Notes under the pieces: model-generated
Databases searched by the model: none
The model's input: only the letters and a program-made list of their open reading frames with translations
What the model was told of the DNA's origin: nothing
Program-made: the position numbers and the translations under genes
Part shown: piece after piece, positions 17,454-26,618 of the stretch
Layout: each line of letters starts with the position of its first letter
Numbering within the stretch: the stretch's first letter is position 1
Source: Alkalispirillum mobile
GTDB lineage: Bacteria > Pseudomonadota > Gammaproteobacteria > Nitrococcales > Halorhodospiraceae
Assembly (NCBI RefSeq): GCF_003664325.1
Contig: NZ_RCDA01000001.1
Location: 1,676,866-1,740,865, forward strand
Length of the DNA stretch: 64,000 nucleotides
Direction of reading: 5' to 3'

Positions 17454-18836
17454 GTGGCGCAGGTGTTCCTCTCCATTCTCGCCCTGCTGGGGTCGGTGGG
17501 CATATTTACCCTGGGCAGCGGGCTGCTGGGCACGCTGCTGGGCGTGCGCATGACCCTCGATGGATTTGACCCCCAGGTCACCGGGCTGGTAATGGCCGCC
17601 TTTTTCCTGGGGCTGATGGTCGGCGCCATGCAGGCCGGGCGGGTGATCCAGCGGGTGGGGCATATCCGGGCCTTCGCGGTGTTCGCCGCCTGCGCCACCG
17701 CCGCGGTGCTGCTCCACGGGCTGTTCGTCTCAGTCAGCGCCTGGGCCCTGTTGCGGGTGATCACCGGATTCTCCGCTGCCGGCATCTACATGGTCATCGA
17801 GAGCTGGCTCAACGAGCGGGCCTCGGCAGCCAACCGCGGGCGGGTCTTCTCCGTCTACCAAGTGGTCAGCTACCTGGGCCTGGGCACCGGCCAATTCCTG
17901 CTCTTCACCGGCGATCCGGCCACCAACGAGCTGTTCATGGTCGCGGCCGGCCTGTTTGCCCTCTGCCTGATCCCCGTGGCCATGACCCGAGGCATCCACC
18001 CCTCGCCGCCGGAGAGCCACGGCATGGCCCTGAAGCCGGCCCTCACCCATTCACAGCTGGGTGTCGTGGCCTGCGTGGGCGCGGGCATGGTCAACGGGGC
18101 GGTCTTTGCCCTCACGCCGGTGTTCGCCCTGTCGGCGGGCCTGGGCCTGGCCGGGGTGTCCTTTCTGATGGGCGCGATCATTTTCGGCGGCTTCCTGCTG
18201 CAATGGCCCATCGGCCACCTGTCGGACAACTTTGGCCGGCGCGGCGTGATGGCCATCGTCAACCTGTCGGTAGCGGTGGTTGCCGTGGCCCTGGTCTTCT
18301 CCGCGGAGCTGACATTGCCGGTACTGATGGGGGTCGGCGCACTGTTCGGCGGGCTCTCGTTCACCCTCTACCCGCTGGCGGTGGCCCACACCAACGACCA
18401 ATTGAAGGTGGGTGACTTCGTCACCATCAGTGCAGCACTGCTGTTTCTGTGGGGACTCGGTTCGGCGGTAGGCCCGGTGCTCGCGGGGCAGCTGATGGGC
18501 CAGGTGGGGGATATCGGGTTATTCCTGTTCATCGCCGTCATCGCGCTCGGGGTGGCCCTGACCGCCTGGCTCGTCCGCGGCGAGACCGTGGCGCCGGAGG
18601 ACCAGGAGCCCTTCGTGGTCATGGCCCGGACCACCCCCGTGGCCTCTGAGCTGGACCCGCGCTATGACGAAGAGGCCCACCAGGAGGAGATGGCCCAGCA
18701 GGCCCGGGCTGATGCCGAGACCGAGGCCGCCGCGCTCTGGGACGAGGTCACGGCCACTCCGGAGGAAGCCATCGAACCGAACACGGCGGGGGAGGCAGAC
18801 CAAGCCCCGCCGTCCCGGCGCGACCCGGAGACCTGA
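17454..18836 (+). CDS. MFS transporter (YcaD-like) with acidic C-terminal tail
   Basis: The protein has 460 residues and starts at GTG with GGGGGC upstream. About twelve membrane helices fill residues 1-385. MFS landmarks are FFLGLMVGAMQAGRVIQRVG (motif A region between helices 2 and 3) and SWLNERASAANRGRVFSVYQ, typical of the YcaD/YfkF subgroup of uncharacterised carriers. A roughly 70-residue acidic cytoplasmic tail (EEAHQEEMAQQARADAETEA) is unusual for the family. The substrate is unknown. It converges on the ferric-reductase-like gene with a 12-bp gap. Confidence 0.87.
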   Translation: MAQVFLSILALLGSVGIFTLGSGLLGTLLGVRMTLDGFDPQVTGLVMAAFFLGLMVGAMQAGRVIQRVGHIRAFAVFAACATAAVLLHGLFVSVSAWALLRVITGFSAAGIYMVIESWLNERASAANRGRVFSVYQVVSYLGLGTGQFLLFTGDPATNELFMVAAGLFALCLIPVAMTRGIHPSPPESHGMALKPALTHSQLGVVACVGAGMVNGAVFALTPVFALSAGLGLAGVSFLMGAIIFGGFLLQWPIGHLSDNFGRRGVMAIVNLSVAVVAVALVFSAELTLPVLMGVGALFGGLSFTLYPLAVAHTNDQLKVGDFVTISAALLFLWGLGSAVGPVLAGQLMGQVGDIGLFLFIAVIALGVALTAWLVRGETVAPEDQEPFVVMARTTPVASELDPRYDEEAHQEEMAQQARADAETEAAALWDEVTATPEEAIEPNTAGEADQAPPSRRDPET

Positions 18837-18848
18837 AGGCGCCTCCGG

Positions 18849-20324
18849 TCAGGCCAGGGCGAAGAGCAGAGCGGCCACCACCACGACGGCCGTGACCCCG
18901 GCCCAGATCGCCATGATCCGCCGGGAGCGGCGGGTGCTGGCGTGATAGGTGTAGCGGAAGCGCTCCGTGCGGATCCGCTCCAGGGGCACCTGCTCCGCTT
19001 CCAGGCTGTTCTCCACGGAGTCGATCATCGCCGGCGGGCCGCAGACGAAGTGCTGCCAGTCGGCGGCACCCCGCTCCGGCAGGCAGCGTTGCAGCACCTC
19101 GCGGGTGACCGGCCCCCGCAGCACGTTCGGGTCGTCGCTGGCCTCGTCCGCCACCCGGAAGACCTTCAGGTCCATTTCCTGCTCGGCCTCGTCCAGCTCC
19201 TCGCGGAACAGCGCCTCGTCGAGGCTGCGGACACCGTAGACCAGCCGCACGGGGCGCCGATCCCCCTGGGCACGCAACGCCCGCAGCAAGGCCATGATCG
19301 GCGCAATACCGACCCCCCCGGCGATCAGCATGATGCCTCCGGCGGGCCGGTCGTCCAGCACGAAGTGGCCGTGCGGACCGTCCAGGTAGGCCTTCTGCCC
19401 CGGCTGCAACTGCCCCACGGTGTTGGTGAAGTCCCCCGCTTCCTTGATCGTGAAGGTGACCTCCGGCAGTGCTGCCGGACTGGAGGCGATGGAGAACGGG
19501 TGCTCCTTGAGGGTGTAGGGGCTGTCCGCCACCTTGAGCCAGGCGAACTGGCCGGCCTGGAACTGGAACGTGACCGCTTCGCTGTTGCCGGCGGGCTCCA
19601 GGGTGACATTCCAGTAACCCGGCGCGGCCTGCTCCACCGCCTTGACGCGCCAGGGCGCACGGGCCTGGCGCCGGGGCACCAGCCAGTAGGCGTGCAGCAG
19701 GGTGAACAGCGCCGCCGCCACGGCCAGCACCCAGAACGCGGCCAGCCAGCCCTGACCGCTGTAAACACCGGCCTCCAGCGTATGGTGCAGCCCGAAGACC
19801 GCCACCACACCGGCCCCCACACCGTGCACCAGGCGCCAGCGCTCATACCCCATGCCGATCATGTCACGAGCGATGGCCAGCAACACCACCGTTCCCAGCA
19901 CCAGCCAGGCGATCACCCCGGTGAACCCCTCGGCCATCCCCGAAGCGGGGGCGGGCACGACCACCCCAGGCGCCTGCGTAGCCGCGGGTATCAAGGCGTA
20001 CAGGTAGGGATGGATGAGCAGCAACACCAGCACCGTGTGGCCCATCAGCTGGTGGAAGCGCAGGGTGACGTCGATCCCGATGGGCGCCGTCACCCGCCGG
20101 AAGCGCCCGGAGAGGATGAACTCCGCCAGCAGCAGGGCGAAGCCGGCCATGGCCACGCCATTACCCAACTTGTGCCAGAAATGCAGCCCGTCCCCGGCAC
20201 CGGTATCGGCCAGCAGCAGGGGCAACAGGGCGAACAGGGTGTAGAGCCCGAGCAGGGCGGGCACCAGCCAGGCGGGGGCCTGGGTGGCCACAGGGCGAGC
20301 GGACGCGGCGGCACTGCGGGGCAT
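18849..20324 (-). CDS. ferric-reductase-like membrane flavoprotein
   Basis: The protein has 491 residues with AGGAGG upstream of the ATG. The N-terminal half has about six helices with the His residues of the ferric-reductase transmembrane domain (FHQLMGHTVLVLLLIHPYLY, HGVGAGVVAVFGLHHTLE), likely haem ligands. The C-terminal half is a ferredoxin-NADP reductase module: FAD-binding EHPFSIASS and NAD(P)-binding GGVGIAPIMALLRALR, with the terminal FVCGPPAMIDSVE. One more helix sits at the C terminus. It would move electrons from NAD(P)H across the inner membrane, to Fe(III) or another acceptor. The real acceptor is not evident. Confidence 0.88.
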   Translation of the reverse strand: MPRSAAASARPVATQAPAWLVPALLGLYTLFALLPLLLADTGAGDGLHFWHKLGNGVAMAGFALLLAEFILSGRFRRVTAPIGIDVTLRFHQLMGHTVLVLLLIHPYLYALIPAATQAPGVVVPAPASGMAEGFTGVIAWLVLGTVVLLAIARDMIGMGYERWRLVHGVGAGVVAVFGLHHTLEAGVYSGQGWLAAFWVLAVAAALFTLLHAYWLVPRRQARAPWRVKAVEQAAPGYWNVTLEPAGNSEAVTFQFQAGQFAWLKVADSPYTLKEHPFSIASSPAALPEVTFTIKEAGDFTNTVGQLQPGQKAYLDGPHGHFVLDDRPAGGIMLIAGGVGIAPIMALLRALRAQGDRRPVRLVYGVRSLDEALFREELDEAEQEMDLKVFRVADEASDDPNVLRGPVTREVLQRCLPERGAADWQHFVCGPPAMIDSVENSLEAEQVPLERIRTERFRYTYHASTRRSRRIMAIWAGVTAVVVVAALLFALA

Positions 20325-20388
20325 GATCAGCCTCCTGGATCATCAGCACAAAGCAATGCTTCTGAGGTTAGACGGCAAGACACCGCTT

Positions 20389-20410
20389 AAAAACCCCGGA
20401 CGACGCCAGG
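20389..20410 (-). terminator. weak intrinsic terminator after tRNA-Gly
   Basis: Read on the minus strand, CCTGG and CCGGG form a 5-bp stem around CGTCGT, followed by G and five T. It lies 42 bp after the tRNA 3' end. The stem is short and contains a G-T pair. Confidence 0.4.
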
Positions 20411-20452
20411 AAAGCCGCGAACAGTGGGAAGGCACTGCAGGGGAGGAGAAGA

Positions 20453-20526
20453 TGGAGCGGGTGATGGGAATCGAACCCACGTTCTCAGCTTGGGAAGCTG
20501 ATGTTCTACCATTGAACTACACCCGC
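20453..20526 (-). tRNA. tRNA-Gly(CCC)
   Basis: The 74-nt minus-strand sequence folds as a full cloverleaf with encoded CCA. The acceptor stem is GCGGGTG/CACCCGC, the anticodon stem is TCAGC/GCTGA with loop TTCCCAA, and the T-loop is TTCGATT. The anticodon CCC is complementary to 20492-20494 and reads GGG glycine codons. Confidence 0.96.
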
Positions 20527-20537
20527 CGGGACCACGC

Positions 20538-20567
20538 ATATTAGCGATTCCGGGGCGGTCGTGGCAA
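20538..20567 (-). promoter_or_regulatory. sigma-70 promoter of tRNA-Gly
   Basis: On the minus strand TTGCCA (20567-20562) and TAATAT (20543-20538) are separated by 18 bp, and the predicted start falls about five bases before the tRNA. The -35 matches consensus at five of six positions. Confidence 0.6.
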
Positions 20568-20590
20568 GGGGTGCCGGCCACCGCGGCGGG

Positions 20591-21637
20591 TCACCGTACC
20601 GGGACGAACTCCCCGTTGGCATCGCGGACCAACGACGGATCGTTATCGTCCAGGCCACAAAGCCCGTAACGGAACGGCGACCGCAGGCCCGGCAGGCGGA
20701 AGCGCAGGTCCCGGAAGGTGGCGCAGTCCCCGTCCACGCTGTAGACCGCGGGCAACCCCGCGAAGCGGCGGTAATCGGCAAACGCCGGGTGTTGCCACGC
20801 CTGCTCGGCGCGTTCCGCCTCCTCACCCTCGCCATGCCGGCTGAAGTACTCCCATTCCAGGTCATCCAGCGGCTGGTAGGCGGACCACAAGTCCCGCAGG
20901 GGCGCCGGCAGCGGGGGGGCGGGCGGCGTGGGGCCGCGCTGGCGCAAGTTGAGATAGGCCAGGTGGTGGCCCTCGTCGACGCTGACGCTGACCATCCAGT
21001 TGAAGGGCGAGTAGGGCTGCGGCCAGGCGCGTACCTCGGCACTCTCCAGCCCCTCCGCGTCGACAAAGCGGTGCCCGATGTCCACCGCCTGGCGCATCAT
21101 CACCGCCTGGAAGGCAACCAGTGACGCAACCGCCAGCAGGGTGAGGCGGGCCACGGGGATCGCCCGCCAGTAGAGCGACAGTAACAGCCCAGCCAACAGC
21201 AGGCCGGAGAACCAGGGGTCAATGACGAAGGTGGTGTTCCAGGCGAACCCGTGGCTGGACAGGGGGGCGAGCAACTGGGTGCCATAGCTGGTGATCAGAT
21301 CACCGATGATGTGGATCAGCAACGCCACCGCCGAGACGAGATACCACGCCCGCCAGCCATAGCGGCCGCCACCGAACCACGGCGCCACCCGGGCAAAGAC
21401 CAGGGCCAGGAGCCAGGCCCATACCGGCAGCAACAAGAGCGAGTGGGTGACCCCGCGGTGCAGGTTCAGGTAGACCAGCGGGTCCAGGAACCGCAGCACG
21501 ATGTCGATATCGGGAAAGGCTGCCGCCACGAACCCCGCCCAGGTGCGCTCCCTCAGCCCGGGCCCGGGGGCGCCTCGCCGGTCGGGCAGGGCCCGGCCAG
21601 CCACGGCACCGCTGATGGCGTGAGTTAGGGTATCCAT
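20591..21637 (-). CDS. YdjM-like membrane-bound metal-dependent hydrolase
   Basis: The protein has 348 residues. It begins MDTLTHAISGAVAGRALP, the metal-binding His-containing start of the YdjM/DUF457 family, and has FPDIDIVLRFLDP and YLNLHRGVTHSLLLLPVWAW, with the His-Arg-Gly-x-x-His-Ser motif. Five or so membrane helices follow. The C-terminal third is soluble and less conserved. The family is annotated as membrane metal-dependent hydrolases, but the substrate and reaction are not established. It is the last gene of a minus-strand run after ilvA and the TetR regulator. Confidence 0.85.
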   Translation of the reverse strand: MDTLTHAISGAVAGRALPDRRGAPGPGLRERTWAGFVAAAFPDIDIVLRFLDPLVYLNLHRGVTHSLLLLPVWAWLLALVFARVAPWFGGGRYGWRAWYLVSAVALLIHIIGDLITSYGTQLLAPLSSHGFAWNTTFVIDPWFSGLLLAGLLLSLYWRAIPVARLTLLAVASLVAFQAVMMRQAVDIGHRFVDAEGLESAEVRAWPQPYSPFNWMVSVSVDEGHHLAYLNLRQRGPTPPAPPLPAPLRDLWSAYQPLDDLEWEYFSRHGEGEEAERAEQAWQHPAFADYRRFAGLPAVYSVDGDCATFRDLRFRLPGLRSPFRYGLCGLDDNDPSLVRDANGEFVPVR

Positions 21638-21720
21638 ACTCCTGCTGGGTTTATCACGGTTTGCGCGCCATATTACCCCCTGAGCCCAAGGGGGTCACGC
21701 CCCACCGCCGGCCCCCACCG

Positions 21721-22332
21721 TCAGCCCTGATGCGGGCGGGGCAGGAGCGGGAGCCAGCGGTGAACGGTCTGCAGACGGCGCAGCCCTTGCTCAAGGAAGC
21801 GCCCGGTCGGCGCCAGGGTGGGGTCATCGTCACGCAGCCACCGCACCACCGTGCTCAGGAAGAGCGTGGTCAGCGCCGTCTCCTCCACGGCCCGCGCCAG
21901 GTGCACCCCGGGCCGGTCCGCGGCCTCGCGCCACCATTGCACGGTGCGACTCACCCGGAGCAGGAGCGGGAACTGCACGTGGATGTGGCCGAACTCCATC
22001 TTGTGGGCCAGCATGCCCTGCACCACCACCCGATCCTGCTGCAGGTCCTCGAACCAGGCCATCAGCAGCCGGTGCAGGCGGCCCACACTGTTCAGCCGGG
22101 GGAAGTCCGGCTGCTCGGGCACCGCCAGCATCGCGGCATCGGCCCGGTCCAGGCGGGCATCGATCAGCTCGTCCTTCTCGCGGAAATGGTGCTGGACGGC
22201 AGTGAGCCCCACCCCCAGACGGCGCGCCACCGGGGCCAGGCGCAGGCCTTCCCAGCCGGTCTCACGGGCCTCGGCCAGGGCCGCATCCAGGATGGCGTCG
22301 GCGCTGACGTGGGGCTGCTCGGTCATGGGCAC
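21721..22332 (-). CDS. TetR/AcrR-family transcriptional regulator
   Basis: The protein has 203 residues. The N-terminal HTH is typical: ILDAALAEARETGWEGLRLA, then RLGVGLTAVQHHFREKDELI, where tyrosine of the usual LYxHF is replaced by QHHF. The C-terminal ligand domain is helical and does not identify an inducer. MPMTEQ offers two starts six bases apart. It lies 31 bp downstream of ilvA on the same strand, so it may be cotranscribed with it. Its targets cannot be named. Confidence 0.83.
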   Translation of the reverse strand: MPMTEQPHVSADAILDAALAEARETGWEGLRLAPVARRLGVGLTAVQHHFREKDELIDARLDRADAAMLAVPEQPDFPRLNSVGRLHRLLMAWFEDLQQDRVVVQGMLAHKMEFGHIHVQFPLLLRVSRTVQWWREAADRPGVHLARAVEETALTTLFLSTVVRWLRDDDPTLAPTGRFLEQGLRRLQTVHRWLPLLPRPHQG

Positions 22333-22363
22333 GGCCTCCGCGCGGGTCGGCCCGGCCCCGGGA

Positions 22364-23878
22364 TCAGCTCAGGAACAACCGGTAGGCCGGGTTTTCGGTT
22401 TCCTCCGCATACCGATAGCCCAGTTTATCCAGGTATGCCACACAGCGGGCCCGCTCGGCCTCCGGCACCTGCATGCCTACCAGCACCTTGCCGTAGGCCG
22501 CACCATGGTTGCGGTAGTGGAACAGCGAGATATTCCAGCGCCGCCCCATGCGCGAGAGGAACTTGAGCAGGGCACCCGGGCGCTCCGGGAACTCGAAGCG
22601 GTAGAGGATCTCGTCCTCCACGCCCCCGCCGCGGCCACCCACCATGTGGCGGACGTGTACCTTGGCCATCTCGTCCTCGGTGAGATCGAGCACCGGGTAG
22701 CCGGCCTCCTCCAACTCGTCGCGCAGCGCCTGGCGCTCCTCGTCACCATTGCTGAGCTGAATACCGGCGTAGACGTGGGCCTGGGTGGGATCGGCGTACC
22801 GGTAGTTGAACTCGGTGATCCCGCGCTTGCCGATGGCCTCGCAGAACTGCTTGAAGCTGCCCGGACGCTCGGGGATGGTCACGGCAAAGACCGCCTCCCG
22901 GTGTTCGCCCAGCTCGGCCCGCTCGGCCACGTGGCCCAGGCGGGAGAAGTTCATGTTGGCACCGCAGTTCACCGCCACCAGGGTCTTGTCGCGGATGCCC
23001 GTGCGCTCGACGTACTTCTTGGCCCCGGCCACGCCCAAGGCGCCAGCCGGCTCCATGATCGAGCGGGTGTCATCGAAGATATCCTTGATGGCGGCACAGA
23101 TCTCGTCGTCGGAGACCAGCACCACATCGTCCACGTACTGGCGCAGCAGCGGCCAGTTGGTCTTGCCGACCTGGCGCACTGCGACCCCATCGGCGAACAG
23201 CCCCACCTGCTCCAGCTTGACCCGGCGGCCGGTCTCCAGGCTACGCGCCAGCGTGGGCGCCGTTTCCGGCTCCACCGCGATGATGCGGATATCCGGGCGC
23301 AACTGTTTCACGTACACGGCGATACCCGCGGCCAGGCCGCCCCCGCCGACGGCGATGAAGATGGCGTGGATGTCCCGCGGGTGCTGGTAGAGGATCTCCA
23401 TGCCCACCGTCCCCTGGCCGGCGATCACGTCCGGATCGTCGTAGGGGGGCACGTAGGTCATCCCCTTTTCCTCGACCAGCTTGCTCGCGTGCTGCGAGGC
23501 CTCGTCGTAGGAGTCGCCGTGCAGCACCACCCGGCCGCCCAGCCGCCTCACCGCGTTGACCTTGATGTCCGGGGTGGTACGCGGCATGACGATGGTGGCC
23601 TTGATGCCCAGCTGCTTCGCGGAGAGCGCGACGCCCTGGGCGTGGTTGCCGGCGGAGGCGCAGATGACGCCCTTCTTGCGCGCCTCCTCGGACAGGCGGT
23701 TCATCTTGTTATAGGCGCCGCGCAGCTTGAAGGAGAAGACCGGCTGCAGGTCCTCGCGCTTCATCAGCACGCGGTTGCCCAGGCGCTCGGAGAGGGTGGC
23801 GCCGTCGTCCAGCGGGCTTTGGATGGCCACGTCGTAGACACAGGCGGTGAGAATGCGCTCCAGGTAGGATCGGCTCAT
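22364..23878 (-). CDS. ilvA: threonine ammonia-lyase, biosynthetic
   Basis: The start at ATG 23878 gives 504 residues (E. coli IlvA 514); the frame continues to 24184 but that part is antisense to rpiA. The enzyme makes 2-oxobutyrate from threonine, the first step to isoleucine. The PLP lysine lies in FSFKLRGAYNKM, the glycine-rich phosphate loop is AVGGGGLAAG, and the substrate loop is SAGNHAQGVA. Two C-terminal ACT-like domains (ERPGSFKQFCEAIG and ERPGALLKFLSRMG) bind isoleucine and valine, so feedback control is expected. It diverges from rpiA across 79 bp. Confidence 0.96.
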   Translation of the reverse strand: MSRSYLERILTACVYDVAIQSPLDDGATLSERLGNRVLMKREDLQPVFSFKLRGAYNKMNRLSEEARKKGVICASAGNHAQGVALSAKQLGIKATIVMPRTTPDIKVNAVRRLGGRVVLHGDSYDEASQHASKLVEEKGMTYVPPYDDPDVIAGQGTVGMEILYQHPRDIHAIFIAVGGGGLAAGIAVYVKQLRPDIRIIAVEPETAPTLARSLETGRRVKLEQVGLFADGVAVRQVGKTNWPLLRQYVDDVVLVSDDEICAAIKDIFDDTRSIMEPAGALGVAGAKKYVERTGIRDKTLVAVNCGANMNFSRLGHVAERAELGEHREAVFAVTIPERPGSFKQFCEAIGKRGITEFNYRYADPTQAHVYAGIQLSNGDEERQALRDELEEAGYPVLDLTEDEMAKVHVRHMVGGRGGGVEDEILYRFEFPERPGALLKFLSRMGRRWNISLFHYRNHGAAYGKVLVGMQVPEAERARCVAYLDKLGYRYAEETENPAYRLFLS

Positions 23879-23957
23879 GAGGGCTTGACTTGCGCTGTCG
23901 GGATGGGCTTTGGATTCGCTATCATAAGGGGTACATCCTAACGCACTAAGGGAGTCA

Positions 23958-24623
23958 ATGATGAGCGCTGACCAGGGCAAGCGCATGGCGGCCGAAGCGG
24001 CCATGGAGTACGTAGAGGAAAACACCGTCATCGGCGTGGGCACCGGCTCCACCGTCAACCTGTTCATCGACGCCCTGGCCGACATGAAGGCCCGCATCGA
24101 CGGCACCATCTCCAGCTCCGAGGCCAGCACCGCCCGGCTGCGCAAGCATGGCATCCCGGTGCTTGACCTCAACGAAGTGGGCACCCTTCCGCTCTACGTG
24201 GACGGCGCGGACGAATCCACCCGTTTTCTCCAGCTGATCAAGGGCGGGGGTGGCGCGCTCACCCGCGAGAAGATCGTCGCCGCCGCCTCCGAGCGCTTCA
24301 TCTGCGTGGCCGATGAGTCCAAGCTGGTGGACGTGCTGGGCGGCTTCCCGCTGCCGGTGGAGGTTATCCCCATGGCGCGCAGCTACGTGGCCCGCGAGCT
24401 GGTCAAGCTGGGCGGCCGGCCCGAGTTGCGCTCCGGGTTCACCACGGACAACGGCAACATCATCCTGGACGTCCACGGCCTGAAGATCATGGAGCCGATC
24501 AAGCTGGAGCAGCAGATCAATAACATACCCGGCGTGGTCACCAACGGCCTATTCGCCCTGCGCCCCGCCGACCTGCTGCTGCTCGGCTCCGCCGACGGCG
24601 TGCGCAAACTCACCGCGGAGTAA
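23958..24623 (+). CDS. rpiA: ribose-5-phosphate isomerase A
   Basis: The protein has 221 residues, the usual length. It interconverts ribose-5-phosphate and ribulose-5-phosphate in the pentose phosphate pathway. Family motifs are [17 protein letters not shown] near residue 25, YVDGADE with catalytic acidic residues and [16 protein letters not shown] with the catalytic Lys. The C terminus has [19 protein letters not shown]. The gene starts with tandem ATGs (23958 and 23961); either could be used. A small DUF2905 gene follows after 15 bp. Confidence 0.96.
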   Translation: MMSADQGKRMAAEAAMEYVEENTVIGVGTGSTVNLFIDALADMKARIDGTISSSEASTARLRKHGIPVLDLNEVGTLPLYVDGADESTRFLQLIKGGGGALTREKIVAAASERFICVADESKLVDVLGGFPLPVEVIPMARSYVARELVKLGGRPELRSGFTTDNGNIILDVHGLKIMEPIKLEQQINNIPGVVTNGLFALRPADLLLLGSADGVRKLTAE

Positions 24624-24638
24624 CCCACGGGGCCGTCC

Positions 24639-24848
24639 ATGGACATCGGCCGCCTGCTGCTGACCATCGGCCTCGTGCTGGTCGTCGCCGGGCTGCTCTG
24701 GCCCTGGCTGAGCAAGCTCGGCCTGGGCCGCCTCCCGGGGGATATCCATATCCAGCGCGACGGCTTCCAGTTCTATTTTCCGCTGACCACCTCCATCATC
24801 GTCAGCGTGGTGCTGACGGTGGTGCTCTGGCTCTTCTTTCGGCGCTGA
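24639..24848 (+). CDS. DUF2905 family small membrane protein
   Basis: The protein has 69 residues with two membrane helices (about 5-23 and 48-66). The linking segment LGLGRLPGDIHIQRDGFQFY, containing the LPGDI motif, is the hallmark of DUF2905. No function is known for the family. It lies between rpiA and argB on the same strand with short gaps and is probably cotranscribed with rpiA. Confidence 0.88.
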   Translation: MDIGRLLLTIGLVLVVAGLLWPWLSKLGLGRLPGDIHIQRDGFQFYFPLTTSIIVSVVLTVVLWLFFRR

Positions 24849-25814
<966 letters not shown>

Positions 25815-26019
25815 GGGCGCGGAACCGGGGGCGGCCTGCTACGCTTGCGAGAGCGGGCACCGGATTAACCTATTGGGGCACTGGGCAATAGCGGATGCAA
25901 ACCGCAACCTTAACCGGCGCCCGAGGGCTACCCATGACCCCGGTTTCATGGCAAGCTTTGCCGGCCAAAGAATAACCATTATTGTCATCGTATTAACCAC
26001 CCAGTGGTGAGGATCCCCC

Positions 26020-26595
26020 GTGAGCAAGACTCAGGACCAGACCTTCGTAAATACCTTCATCGGTATCATCGTCCTACTGGCACTCATCGCCTTGGTGCTG
26101 GCAGGCCTGTCGCACTACACCGGCGGCACCATCACGCACCAGGCCGACCAGCGCGCCGAACACGAGCGTGAGCGGGTGCTGCAGGCCATCGCGCCGGTCG
26201 GGCAGGTGGCCATCGCCGGTCGCGACGAGGCCCCCGGCACCGTCGAGGACGAGGATGTGGACCCGGACGAGGCCGTGGCCGAAGCGGATGACGTGGACGA
26301 GGCACCGGAGGAGGAGGAGGACCGCCCCGCCTTCGATCCGGAGGTGGCCCAGCAGATCAACGAGGCCGCCTGCATGGCCTGTCATGCCAGTGGTGTGGCC
26401 GGCTCGCCGGTGACCGGCGAAGAGGGCGAGTGGGCTCCGCGGCTGGATGAGCGCGGCCTGGACGGCCTGGTGGAGAACGTGATCAGCGGCATGGGCGCCA
26501 TGCCCCCGCGCGGCGGGGCCGACGCCGATGACACCGAGCTGCGCTGGGTGGTCATCTGGATGCTGGAGGAGTCGGGCCTCGAGGTGGACTACTGA
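26020..26595 (+). CDS. membrane-anchored c5-type cytochrome c
   Basis: The protein has 191 residues and a GTG start. An N-terminal membrane helix (about 11-32) anchors it to the inner membrane. An acidic low-complexity linker (about 66-107, rich in D, E, A and V) follows, and then a c-type domain with haem motif CMACH at 118-122 and probable axial Met in GMGAMPPRGG. The order (anchor, flexible linker, haem domain) matches cytochrome c5/c4-like electron carriers serving terminal oxidases. The partner is unknown. A 205-bp gap precedes it, with no clear promoter. Confidence 0.88.
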   Translation: MSKTQDQTFVNTFIGIIVLLALIALVLAGLSHYTGGTITHQADQRAEHERERVLQAIAPVGQVAIAGRDEAPGTVEDEDVDPDEAVAEADDVDEAPEEEEDRPAFDPEVAQQINEAACMACHASGVAGSPVTGEEGEWAPRLDERGLDGLVENVISGMGAMPPRGGADADDTELRWVVIWMLEESGLEVDY

Positions 26596-26618
26596 GCCAC
26601 CCCCTCCCCGATTGGGCC

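Noticed and set aside
21818-23941. 707-codon plus-strand open frame
   Set aside because: It lies opposite the TetR and ilvA genes, which have strong family signatures; the translation has none.
23879-23957. Sigma-70 promoter between ilvA and rpiA
   Set aside because: TTGACT and TATCAT are present but 29 bp apart, too far for a normal promoter.
23879-24184. N-terminal extension of ilvA
   Set aside because: It overlaps rpiA on the other strand; ATG 23878 matches the family start.
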